Shown here: one piece after another, positions 1 through 6,094 of the stretch | Layout: every line of letters begins with the position of its first letter | How positions within the stretch are numbered: the stretch's first letter is position 1 | DNA from: Desulfobacteraceae bacterium | GTDB lineage: Bacteria; Desulfobacterota; Desulfobacteria; Desulfobacterales; Desulfosalsimonadaceae | Length of the DNA: 7,416 nucleotides | Direction of reading: 5' to 3' | Assembly (NCBI GenBank): GCA_021162325.1 | Contig: JAGGYV010000014.1 | Coordinates: forward strand, 1 to 7,416 | Made by a program: the position numbers and the translations under genes | Notes under the pieces: model-generated | Told to the model about the DNA's origin: nothing | What the model saw: the letters and a program-made list of their open reading frames with translations, nothing else | The model's database searches: none

Positions 1-480
1 TACGTCATTCTTCGCCGTGATATTCTCCGACTTGCCTGGCCGCCGAGAAAAAAAAATATCGACCTTTTGGTCTATCTCCATGATGCGAACCAGCGTCGTC
101 AGTTAGAAACCCTTGCCTCTAAAACCGGCTACCGGATTACGGTGCTTTCCTCTTTCGATAATAATTTTCCAGCCTTGTTGGCGCGCTCACGTTATTTTTT
201 AAGCGGTTTCGGCTCCAGTTTTTATGAAGCCCTTCATCTCAACACCACTCCTCTTTGTTGGCCCGATTCCAAAGCGCATCTGAGAGATGTCCGGAAATTT
301 TACGAGAAAATCGGATTGCCGGTTAAAGTATTGCAATCTTCTGCCGATATAGAGAGCGTGCTCTTGCCCATTTTGCAAAATGACAGCGTTATCAATCCCA
401 AGATTCAAGACGGTACTCCACAAATAGTTAAAATTCTAGCCGAATTGGTTGAAAATTTCAAACTTGATGACATTTTGTGA
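1..480 (+). CDS. PseG-like UDP-sugar hydrolase, 3' part only
   Basis: The frame is open from base 1, so the gene begins upstream of the window; about 159 C-terminal residues are visible, ending at TGA 478-480. The TTG at 67 is only an internal codon. The segment reads YVILRRDILRL, then a Rossmann-like half with SGFGSSFYEAL followed by TTPLCWP and a helix-rich tail. This resembles the C-terminal UDP-binding half of PseG/SpsG proteins (GT28-like fold), where a G-S-S/T...E-x-L-x-L...P pattern contacts the nucleotide. PseG hydrolyses UDP-2,4-diacetamido-2,4,6-trideoxy-altrose, giving the free sugar that PseI uses; the two pseI genes downstream support this role. The family assignment rests on motif memory and context. 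A related cluster glycosyltransferase remains possible. Confidence 0.6.
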   Translation, partial: YVILRRDILRLAWPPRKKNIDLLVYLHDANQRRQLETLASKTGYRITVLSSFDNNFPALLARSRYFLSGFGSSFYEALHLNTTPLCWPDSKAHLRDVRKFYEKIGLPVKVLQSSADIESVLLPILQNDSVINPKIQDGTPQIVKILAELVENFKLDDIL

Positions 481-496
481 TTTTCCCAACGACGTC

Positions 497-516
497 ATTC
501 CGGCGAAAGCCGGAAT
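497..516. repeat. Palindromic dispersed-repeat unit with GAAA loop
   Basis: ATTCCGGC (497-504) and GCCGGAAT (509-516) form a perfect 8-bp stem closed by a GAAA tetraloop. The surrounding GTCATTCC...GGAATCCAG is like a short intergenic palindrome that I recall being common in many proteobacterial genomes. No T-tract follows on either strand, so it is not a convincing intrinsic terminator. It is the only copy in this window and lies directly after the PseG-like stop codon, at the edge of the ATPase/toxin-antitoxin block. Confidence 0.6.
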
Positions 517-556
517 CCAGTAAAAACGATCTCTTCTTCCACCTACCAGTTATTTA

Positions 557-592
557 TTGCAATAGCGGTTACAGTAATGTATGTTGCAATAG
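557..592 (+). promoter_or_regulatory. Candidate promoter with doubled TTGCAATAG box for the ATPase gene
   Basis: TTGCAA (557-562) and TATGTT (580-585) are separated by 17 bases, each matching 4 of 6 consensus positions of a housekeeping promoter. The sequence TTGCAATAG occurs twice, at 557-565 and 584-592, 27 bases apart start to start. The first copy is part of a 10-base palindrome, TATTGCAATA (555-564). The boxes cover the putative -35 and the region just after the -10, where a repressor could block transcription. This is inferred from pattern only. Confidence 0.3.
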
Positions 593-605
593 TCCGATAT
601 GGGTC

Positions 606-612
606 AAGGGAG
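606..612 (+). promoter_or_regulatory. Ribosome binding site that sets the ATPase start
   Basis: AAGGGAG lies 7 bases before ATG 620. It falls downstream of the alternative in-frame ATG at 599, so it can only serve the start at 620. Confidence 0.75.
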
Positions 613-619
613 AGATATT

Positions 620-1933
620 ATGAAATTTTATGATCGTGAAAATGAAATTATTACACTGAAGAAGGTGAAAGAGGGGGCTGTCAAGGGATCTAAAATGAGT
701 GTGATAGTTGGTCGTCGACGGATCGGCAAGACCAAACTTATTCATGAGGTCTATAAAAATGAAAATTTCATCTATTTTTTTGTTGCAAAAAAAGAGGAAA
801 AACTTTTATGCGAAGAGTTTGTTTCGATAGTACAAACGACGTTGTCTGTTAAAATTATCGGTAAAATTACACGTTTTGCTGATCTCTTTGAATATCTCCT
901 CCAGTTGGCGGAAAACAAAACTTTTACTCTTGCTATAGATGAATTCCAGGAGTTTTATTCGGTAAACCGTTCTATTTACTCCGAAATGCAGAATCTATGG
1001 GACAAATATAAAGATAAATCGAAACTCAATCTGCTATTGAGCGGATCGATATATTCTCTCATGAAGAAGATCTTTGAAAATGCCAAAGAACCTCTGTTTG
1101 GACGGGCAAATAGAAAAATAAATTTAAAGCCGTTTTCTGTCCCCGTTCTTAAAAGAATCATGGTTGATCACCATCCTGATTACACACCAAAAGATCTTCT
1201 GACTTTTTACATGTTAACCGGTGGAGTGGCAAAGTATGTAGAACTTTTTGTTGATGAAAACGATCTTACACATCAATCTATGATCGACTCGGTACTGCAT
1301 GAAAATTCCTATTTTTTAACCGAGGGTAAGGATGTTTTGATTGAGGAGTTTGGTAAAGAATACAGCACCTACTTTTCAATCTTATCGCTGATTGCCAGCT
1401 CGAAAACATCGCGAAGCGAAATAGAATCAATCTTGGAAAAAAACACCGGAGGGTACCTGGATCGACTTGAAAATGAGTACAATATTATTAAAAGGGTAAA
1501 GCCTGTTTTTGCCAAAGAGAAAAGCCGAACGCAAAAATATCTCATAGAAGATAACTTTTTAAGTTTTTGGTTTAGATTTATTTACAAATATAAAAGTGCG
1601 GTTGAGATTGGCAACTTTAATTATCTCAAATCTATTGTCGATAGAGATTTTTCCACCTATGCAGGCCGGTTCCTGGAAAAATATTTTATTGAGCAACTAA
1701 AAGCAACAAATGAGTTTTCACAAATTGGAACATATTGGGAAAGAGGGCATAAAAATGAGATCGACATTGTTGCGGTCAATGATCTTGATAAGAGAATTTT
1801 GTTTGCTGATGTTAAAATCAATAAAAATAGATTAGATTTGAAAATCGTTGAAGCAAAGTCCGAAAAACTTGTCCAAAAATTTAAAGGCTGGACAATAGAA
1901 TATAAAGGCTTTTCCCTTGAAGATCTTCGTTAA
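620..1933 (+). CDS. Archaeal-type AAA ATPase with DUF234 / PD-(D/E)XK-like C-terminus
   Basis: The protein has 437 residues from ATG 620, chosen for the AAGGGAG site 7 bases upstream. Residues 1-200 form a P-loop ATPase: Walker A GRRRIGKTK (31-39, Lys37), Walker B FTLAIDEFQ (102-110, Asp107-Glu108) and a sensor-like LLLSGS (138-143). A winged-helix-like stretch follows at about 250-300. The C-terminal DUF234 part begins near YLIEDNFLSFWFRF (307-320) and ends with E353, NEIDIV (Asp382) and FADVK (Asp397, Lys399), which match the spacing of a PD-(D/E)XK nuclease-like core. These proteins are widespread in archaea and bacteria, often in mobile or accessory DNA, and their biological role is poorly known. 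The gene looks AT-rich compared with the pseI genes and interrupts the pseudaminic acid cluster, which suggests acquisition. There is no signal peptide, so it is likely cytoplasmic. Family confidence is high, function unknown. Confidence 0.9.
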   Translation: MKFYDRENEIITLKKVKEGAVKGSKMSVIVGRRRIGKTKLIHEVYKNENFIYFFVAKKEEKLLCEEFVSIVQTTLSVKIIGKITRFADLFEYLLQLAENKTFTLAIDEFQEFYSVNRSIYSEMQNLWDKYKDKSKLNLLLSGSIYSLMKKIFENAKEPLFGRANRKINLKPFSVPVLKRIMVDHHPDYTPKDLLTFYMLTGGVAKYVELFVDENDLTHQSMIDSVLHENSYFLTEGKDVLIEEFGKEYSTYFSILSLIASSKTSRSEIESILEKNTGGYLDRLENEYNIIKRVKPVFAKEKSRTQKYLIEDNFLSFWFRFIYKYKSAVEIGNFNYLKSIVDRDFSTYAGRFLEKYFIEQLKATNEFSQIGTYWERGHKNEIDIVAVNDLDKRILFADVKINKNRLDLKIVEAKSEKLVQKFKGWTIEYKGFSLEDLR

Positions 1934-2002
1934 ACAATCACTGGAAGCAGGGGATGGCCCGCATTGTACCGCCTTGGTAAAGATTCTAATAGAAGATCAA
2001 TT

Positions 2003-2007
2003 GGAGG
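2003..2007 (+). promoter_or_regulatory. Ribosome binding site of the antitoxin gene
   Basis: GGAGG lies 4 bases before ATG 2012 and 7 bases before ATG 2015. It favours one of these two adjacent starts over the upstream TTG at 1964, which has no such site. Confidence 0.7.
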
Positions 2008-2011
2008 TATT

Positions 2012-2233
2012 ATGATGCCAGCTACATTGCCACTTGAAAAAATGTCAATTTCCGACAAAATTTCAACAATGGAACTTTTGTGGGATGATATCTGCAGAAA
2101 TGTTCCTGAGTTTATTTCACCATCATGGCATGGTGACATTTTGAAAAAAAGAGAAGAAAGTCTAAAACAAGGAAAGGATGAGTTTGAAGATTGGGAAAAA
2201 GCTAAGAAAGATATTTGGAATGCCATTTCATGA
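2012..2233 (+). CDS. Addiction-module antitoxin, Unstab_antitox (TIGR02574-like) family
   Basis: The protein has 73 residues from ATG 2012, or 72 from ATG 2015; GGAGG at 2003-2007 fits the second slightly better. The shape is typical of the small 'putative addiction module component' family: an N-terminal helix with ISTMELLWDDI (residues 17-27), then ISPSWHGDILKKREESL (35-51), a short acidic linker and a closing WEKAKKDIW helix. Such antitoxins bind and neutralise a RelE/ParE-type partner and usually repress their own promoter. The partner gene follows with a 4-base ATGA overlap, implying translational coupling. A weak promoter-like pair, TTGTAC (1964-1969) and TCTAAT (1985-1990), has only a 15-base spacer, so I do not call it. 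Confidence 0.88.
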   Translation: MMPATLPLEKMSISDKISTMELLWDDICRNVPEFISPSWHGDILKKREESLKQGKDEFEDWEKAKKDIWNAIS

Positions 2234-2523
2234 AGATAAAAATCTTAAAAGCCGCAAAAAATGACTTAAGAGAAGGGTACTATTTTTACGAATCTCAGCA
2301 GACAGGTTTGGGAGCATACTTTCTTGAAACCCTTTCTTCAGATATTGAGTCTCTCAAATTATTTGCTGGAATACACAGTATTCATTTTGAAAAATATTAT
2401 CGACTTCTTTCTAAACGATTCCCTTTCGCTGTTTATTATCAACTCAGCAAAAACGAAGTCAGAGTTTATGCTGTGGTCGACTGTCGCAGAAGTCCTGCAT
2501 GGATAAGAAATAAATTTGATTAA
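2230..2523 (+). CDS. RelE/ParE-family toxin
   Basis: The protein has 97 residues from ATG 2230, which overlaps the antitoxin stop as ATGA; the TTG at 2215 lies further inside the antitoxin gene and is unlikely. The fold pattern is that of the ParE/RelE superfamily: an N-terminal strand MKIKILKAAKNDL, two helices through about residue 45, then the strand series YYRLLSKRFPFAVYYQL (56-72) and NEVRVYAVVDCRRSPAWI (75-92). The conserved basic RF-P and C/H-x-RR-P...W positions of the family are present. ParE-type proteins poison gyrase and RelE-type proteins cut ribosome-bound mRNA; the sequence does not show which applies. Together with the antitoxin it forms a complete type II module. Its last codons overlap the TTG start of pseI copy 1 by 8 bases. 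Confidence 0.88.
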   Translation: MKIKILKAAKNDLREGYYFYESQQTGLGAYFLETLSSDIESLKLFAGIHSIHFEKYYRLLSKRFPFAVYYQLSKNEVRVYAVVDCRRSPAWIRNKFD

Positions 2524-3577
2524 CAATATCCCTTACATTCAAATCGGTTCTCGAAAAATCGGCGCAGGTTTTCCGGTTTATATCATTGCCGAACTCTCGG
2601 CCAATCATCGCCAGGATTTTGGTGAAGCGGAAAAACTTGTGCGAGCTGCCAAGGCGTCCGGAGCTGACGCCATCAAATTGCAAACTTATACGGCTGATAC
2701 TCTTACTATTGATTGTCAGGCGGAATGTTTCATTCAGCCGCAAGGAAGTTTATGGCAAGGACGCACTCTGTATGATCTCTATCAAGAGGGTTCTATGCCC
2801 TGGGAGTGGCAACCTAAATTGAAAGAGCTGGCTGATGACCTTGAGATCGATCTTTTTTCGACAGCATTTGACCCGACGGCGGTTGATTTCCTCGAACAAA
2901 TGGCTGTACCGGCCTATAAACTTGCCTCTTTTGAAATAGTTGACCTGCCCTTGATTAAAAAAATCGCCGCAACCGGCAAGCCGATTATTATGTCGACCGG
3001 CATGGCCACTCTGCGCGAGATTGACGAAGCGGTGAACACGGCAAGATCAACCGGTGCATCCCAGATAGCATTGTTGAAATGCACCAGTGCTTATCCCGCG
3101 AAAGCTTCCGACATGAATCTTAAGACTATTTCCCAGCTCTCTAAAACGTTTAATCTTCCTGCCGGCTTGTCTGACCACTCTGAAGGTGTCACCATCCCGA
3201 TTGCCGCCGTCGCTGTCGGCGCCACTATTATAGAAAAACATTTTACCCTCTCACGAAAAAACGAGAGTCTGGATAGTGCGTTTTCTCTGGAACCGCAAGA
3301 ATTCAAGGAGATGGTCAAAGCTGTTCGTTTAACCGAACAGGCCCTCGGTCAGGTCTGTTTTGGTCCGGCCAATGAGGAGCGTGAGAATGTAAATTTTCGT
3401 CGCTCTTTATTCATTGTTAAAGATATGAAAGAGGGGGATGTTTTAACTCCAGAAAACTTTCGCTCAATCAGGCCCGGAGGCGGAATTTCTCCCAAATATT
3501 ATGATCTGCTTTTAGGGAAAAGAGTTAAAAAAAATGTGTGCGAAGGAACTGCCTTGACCTGGGAGTTGATGTTGTAG
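2516..3577 (+). CDS. pseI: Pseudaminic acid synthase, copy 1
   Basis: PseI condenses 6-deoxy-AltdiNAc with phosphoenolpyruvate to give pseudaminic acid (NeuB family, cytoplasmic). The 353 residues comprise a NeuB TIM barrel (about 20-280) and a SAF/antifreeze-like domain (about 295-350). PseI-type signatures include AELSANH (25-31), LQTYTADTLT (55-64) and LWQGRTLYDLY (79-89). The metal-ligand histidines are His221 in GLSDH and His242 in EKHFTL, and SIRPGGG (317-323) marks the SAF arginine. There is no ATG near the 5' end; TTG 2516 gives an MINN.PYIQIG start that lines up with copy 2, so I accept it. This start sits inside the toxin gene. The usual FSTPFD loop is FSTAFD here (Ala117), a possible sign of relaxed constraint. 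By hand alignment it differs from copy 2 at about 37 positions. PseI is preferred over NeuB/LegI because of the SANH motif and the upstream PseG-like gene. Confidence 0.92.
   Translation: MINNIPYIQIGSRKIGAGFPVYIIAELSANHRQDFGEAEKLVRAAKASGADAIKLQTYTADTLTIDCQAECFIQPQGSLWQGRTLYDLYQEGSMPWEWQPKLKELADDLEIDLFSTAFDPTAVDFLEQMAVPAYKLASFEIVDLPLIKKIAATGKPIIMSTGMATLREIDEAVNTARSTGASQIALLKCTSAYPAKASDMNLKTISQLSKTFNLPAGLSDHSEGVTIPIAAVAVGATIIEKHFTLSRKNESLDSAFSLEPQEFKEMVKAVRLTEQALGQVCFGPANEERENVNFRRSLFIVKDMKEGDVLTPENFRSIRPGGGISPKYYDLLLGKRVKKNVCEGTALTWELML
2531..3577 (+). repeat. pseI duplication, unit 1
   Basis: Direct repeat of 4840-5883. Nucleotide similarity begins around the fifth codon and stops at the stop codon; flanking DNA on both sides is unrelated. 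Long identical tracts occur, for example 65 bases at 2723-2787 matching 5032-5096. Confidence 0.9.
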
Positions 3578-3603
3578 CCTTGTTTTGGAAAATAGGATGA
3601 AAA

Positions 3604-4566
3604 ATGAAAAATCTGAGTAAGAAGAAAATTTTAGTTACTGGTGGTGCAGGATTTCTTGGTTCCCATCTTTGTGAGCGTTTGCTTGCAGATGGAAATGATG
3701 TACTTTGCGTTGATAACTATTTCACCGGCGCAAAAGAAAATATTGAACACTTGCTGAGCAACCCTCGATTTGAGATAATGCGTCACGATGTTACATTTCC
3801 CTTATATGTCGAAGTCGATGAAATATATAATCTTGCTTGTCCTGCTTCACCAATTCACTACCAATTTGACCCAGTCCAGACCACCAAGACCAGTGTTCAT
3901 GGGGCCATCAATATGTTGGGATTGGCCAAGCGAGTAAAAGCAAAAATATTTCAGGCATCTACCAGCGAGGTCTATGGTGATCCGAAAGTTCATCCCCAGC
4001 CTGAGAGTTATTGGGGGCATGTCAATACAATAGGTGTTCGTTCTTGCTATGACGAAGGTAAGCGCTGTGCTGAGACACTTTTTTTTGATTATCATCGCCA
4101 ACATAACCTTCGTATCAAAGTAGCCAGGATTTTCAATACTTATGGGCCGCGTATGCATCCTAATGACGGTCGAGTTGTCTCTAATTTTATTGTCCAAGCC
4201 CTCCAAAATGAACCTATAACTATTTATGGTGATGGCTCTCAAACTCGATCGTTTTGCTACGTTGATGACTTAATCGAGGCATTTATCCGGTTGATGGCTA
4301 CCGATGATGATTTTATCGGTCCAATAAATATTGGCAATCCAAGAGAATTTACCATCAAGCAATTGGCCGAAAAGGTGATTGATCTAACTAATTCCACCTC
4401 TGAATTAGTATACAAACCCCTGCCAAGCGACGATCCTGTTCAGCGTAATCCTGACATTACTTTGGCCGGTGAGAAATTGAGCTGGGAGCCAATCATAGAG
4501 CTTAGGGAAGGTTTGATTAAAACGATTAAGTATTTTGTTGGAGTACTTGAGTCGTGTCAGGAATAG
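3604..4566 (+). CDS. UDP-glucuronate decarboxylase (UDP-xylose synthase)
   Basis: The 320-residue protein is a normal-length short-chain dehydrogenase/epimerase-type enzyme. UXS uses bound NAD+ to oxidise and decarboxylate UDP-glucuronate to UDP-xylose. The NAD-binding glycine motif GGAGFLG is at residues 13-19. The family-typical NLACPASPIHYQ (76-87) follows, then STSEVYGDP (119-127) and the catalytic Y-x-x-x-K as CYDEGKR (Tyr149, Lys153). NTYGPRMHPNDGRVVSNF (178-195) and the TRSFCYVDDL segment (214-223) are also UXS hallmarks. The ATG at 3604 is preceded by AGGA (3594-3597). An earlier ATG at 3597 is out of frame and soon hits a stop. The gene begins 26 bases after pseI copy 1, so cotranscription is likely. 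A dTDP-glucose dehydratase is less likely given the PASPIHYQ and YDEGKR signatures. Confidence 0.93.
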   Translation: MKNLSKKKILVTGGAGFLGSHLCERLLADGNDVLCVDNYFTGAKENIEHLLSNPRFEIMRHDVTFPLYVEVDEIYNLACPASPIHYQFDPVQTTKTSVHGAINMLGLAKRVKAKIFQASTSEVYGDPKVHPQPESYWGHVNTIGVRSCYDEGKRCAETLFFDYHRQHNLRIKVARIFNTYGPRMHPNDGRVVSNFIVQALQNEPITIYGDGSQTRSFCYVDDLIEAFIRLMATDDDFIGPINIGNPREFTIKQLAEKVIDLTNSTSELVYKPLPSDDPVQRNPDITLAGEKLSWEPIIELREGLIKTIKYFVGVLESCQE

Positions 4567-4626
4567 CCAATTAATTATTACAAAAAAAATAATCCAAAAT
4601 AGGGGTGTTAGCAGCGCCCTGCATAT

Positions 4627-4815
4627 TTGAAGCGTAACAATCTTCTTAAACACTTAAGACGCAATGGTTGTTACCTTAAACGAGAAGGAGGCAGTCATTT
4701 TTTGTGGTGTAATCCTCAAACAGGGCATTCCGAAGCGGTTCCAAGGGATACTGAAATCCCCGACAGACTAGCTAAAAAAATCTGTAAGGCTCTCTCTTTA
4801 AAAGCGATCTCATAA
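4627..4815 (+). CDS. HicA-like toxin, apparently without HicB
   Basis: The 62-residue protein has the compact dsRBD-like HicA/YcfA pattern: LLKHLRRNGCYLKREGGSHF (6-25) with the catalytic-type His24, a WCNPQTG turn, AVPRDTEI (37-44), and the closing helix LAKKICKALSL. HicA proteins are mRNA interferases normally neutralised by HicB. No HicB-like gene lies on either side: uxs ends 60 bases upstream and pseI starts 3 bases downstream. The only usable start is TTG 4627, giving the expected MKR..LLKHL beginning; no good ribosome binding site is at the right distance. The second histidine often seen in VPRH is Asp41 here. It may be an orphan or inactive remnant, or expressed as a leader to pseI copy 2. 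Confidence 0.75.
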   Translation: MKRNNLLKHLRRNGCYLKREGGSHFLWCNPQTGHSEAVPRDTEIPDRLAKKICKALSLKAIS

Positions 4816-4818
4816 CTA

Positions 4819-5883
4819 ATGATATCTAATAATAATAATCCCTACATTCAAATCGGTTCTCGAAAAATCGGCACAGGAGTTCCAGTTTATATCATTGCTG
4901 AACTTTCAGCCAATCATCGCCAGGATTTTGGTGAGGCGGAAAAACTTGTGCGAGCCGCCAAGGCGGCCGGAGCTGACGCCGTCAAATTGCAAACTTATAC
5001 GGCCGATACTCTTACTATTGATTGTCAGGCCGAATGTTTCATTCAGCCGCAAGGAAGTTTATGGCAAGGACGCACTCTGTATGATCTCTATCAAGAAGGT
5101 TCTATGCCTTGGGAGTGGCAACCAAAACTCAAAAAACTGGCTGATGATCTCGATATCGATTTTTTTTCGACACCATTTGACCCGACAGCGGTTGATTTTC
5201 TCGAAAAGATGGCAGTACCGGCCTATAAACTGGCCTCTTTTGAAATAGTTGACCTGCCCTTGATTAAAAAAATCGCCGTAACCGGCAAGCCGATTATTAT
5301 GTCGACCGGCATGGCCACCCTGCGCGAGATTGACGAAGCGGTGAGTACGGCAAAATCATCCGGTGCATCCCAGATAGCATTGTTGAAATGCACCAGCGCC
5401 TACCCCGCGAAAGCCTCTGAAATGAATCTTAAAACTATTTCCCATCTTTCTAAAACGTTTAATCTCTCTGCTGGCTTGTCTGACCACTCGGAAGGTGTCA
5501 CTATTCCGATTGTCGCCGTCGCCGTCGGCGCCACTATTGTGGAAAAACATTTTACTCTCTCACGAAAAAACGAGAGTTTGGATAGTGCCTTTTCTCTTGA
5601 ACCGCAAGAATTCAAGGAGATGGTCAAAGCCGTTCGTCTAACCGAACAGGCTCTCGGCCAGATTTGTTTTGGACCAGGCAAAGATGAACATGAGAATGTC
5701 AATTTTCGTCGCTCTTTATTTATTGTTCAAGATATGAAAGAAGGTGATCTTTTAACTCTGGAAAACCTTCGTTCAATCAGGCCCGGAGGCGGAATTATGC
5801 CAAAATATTTTGATCTTGTTTTAGGAAAAAGAATCAGAGAATCTGTGTCAAAAGGTACGGCTTTGACTTGGGGGTTGTTGTGA
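4819..5883 (+). CDS. pseI: Pseudaminic acid synthase, copy 2
   Basis: This second NeuB/PseI-family synthase of 354 residues starts at ATG 4819, 3 bases after the HicA-like stop. No clear ribosome binding site is visible, so translational coupling is plausible. The barrel and SAF domains are intact, with AELSANH (27-33), the standard FSTPFD (Pro119), metal-ligand histidines His223 and His244, and the SIRPGGG segment. It retains the conserved proline lost in copy 1, so if only one copy is fully active this is the better candidate. It aligns with copy 1 at about 89% amino-acid identity by hand count. The barrel is about 93% identical, but the last 72 residues only about 75%. The N-terminus carries an (AAT)4 run (4828-4839) encoding four Asn. 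Downstream lies a 353-base non-coding stretch, so it probably ends the transcription unit. Confidence 0.93.
   Translation: MISNNNNPYIQIGSRKIGTGVPVYIIAELSANHRQDFGEAEKLVRAAKAAGADAVKLQTYTADTLTIDCQAECFIQPQGSLWQGRTLYDLYQEGSMPWEWQPKLKKLADDLDIDFFSTPFDPTAVDFLEKMAVPAYKLASFEIVDLPLIKKIAVTGKPIIMSTGMATLREIDEAVSTAKSSGASQIALLKCTSAYPAKASEMNLKTISHLSKTFNLSAGLSDHSEGVTIPIVAVAVGATIVEKHFTLSRKNESLDSAFSLEPQEFKEMVKAVRLTEQALGQICFGPGKDEHENVNFRRSLFIVQDMKEGDLLTLENLRSIRPGGGIMPKYFDLVLGKRIRESVSKGTALTWGLL
4840..5883 (+). repeat. pseI duplication, unit 2
   Basis: Partner of 2531-3577. The two units are separated by uxs and the hicA-like gene, about 1.26 kb, and lie in direct orientation, so recombination between them could delete uxs and the hicA-like gene. 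Confidence 0.9.
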
Positions 5884-5901
5884 AAAATAACGAAGAATTT
5901 G

Positions 5902-5917
5902 AAGGGCACTTGCCCTT
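5902..5917 (+). terminator. Weak hairpin after pseI copy 2, possible terminator
   Basis: AAGGGCA (5902-5908) and TGCCCTT (5911-5917) are exact inverted repeats around a 2-base centre, or a 6-bp stem with a 4-base loop. It begins 18 bases after the pseI stop codon. Only a few Ts follow and then an A-rich run, so it is a poor intrinsic terminator by the usual criteria. Confidence 0.3.
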
Positions 5918-6094
5918 TGGCAAAAATAAAATTCCTAAGTTGGATAGTCTACGTGGTTGAAAGTTGCGGCTGAAAAGTCAGGCGCAAGAGCCACACCAAC
6001 TGAAAATAAGCCAACATCGTTGATAAAAATCATAATGTGGACTTTTAAGAATGCAAATATCATCATTTTTAGTTAAATTTAAGTCTAAATTGAA

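Noticed and set aside
599..619. Earlier in-frame ATG for the ATPase, adding 7 residues
   Set aside because: The strong AAGGGAG site lies inside this extension and is correctly spaced only for ATG 620.
481..620. CRISPR-like array from repeated short words
   Set aside because: Only two copies of a 9-base word are present; there are no repeat-spacer units.
1964..2011. TTG start extending the antitoxin by 16 residues
   Set aside because: The extension does not look like the family, and GGAGG at 2003-2007 points to ATG 2012 or 2015.
3847..4242. Minus-strand open frame of 131 codons
   Set aside because: It lies wholly antisense to the well-supported uxs gene and has no recognisable domain.
4602..4620. 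GC-rich hairpin in the uxs-hicA gap, terminator-like on the minus strand
   Set aside because: The stem needs G-T pairs, no T-run follows on the plus strand, and there is no minus-strand gene to end here.
4405..4653. Minus-strand open frame of 82 codons with a hydrophobic stretch
   Set aside because: It overlaps the uxs 3' end and the hicA-like start; the hydrophobic stretch arises from the AT-rich intergenic DNA, and there is no supporting start context.
4828..4839. (AAT)4 run at the start of pseI copy 2 as a phase-variation tract
   Set aside because: Changes in a trinucleotide repeat keep the frame and only alter the number of Asn residues, so it cannot switch the gene off.
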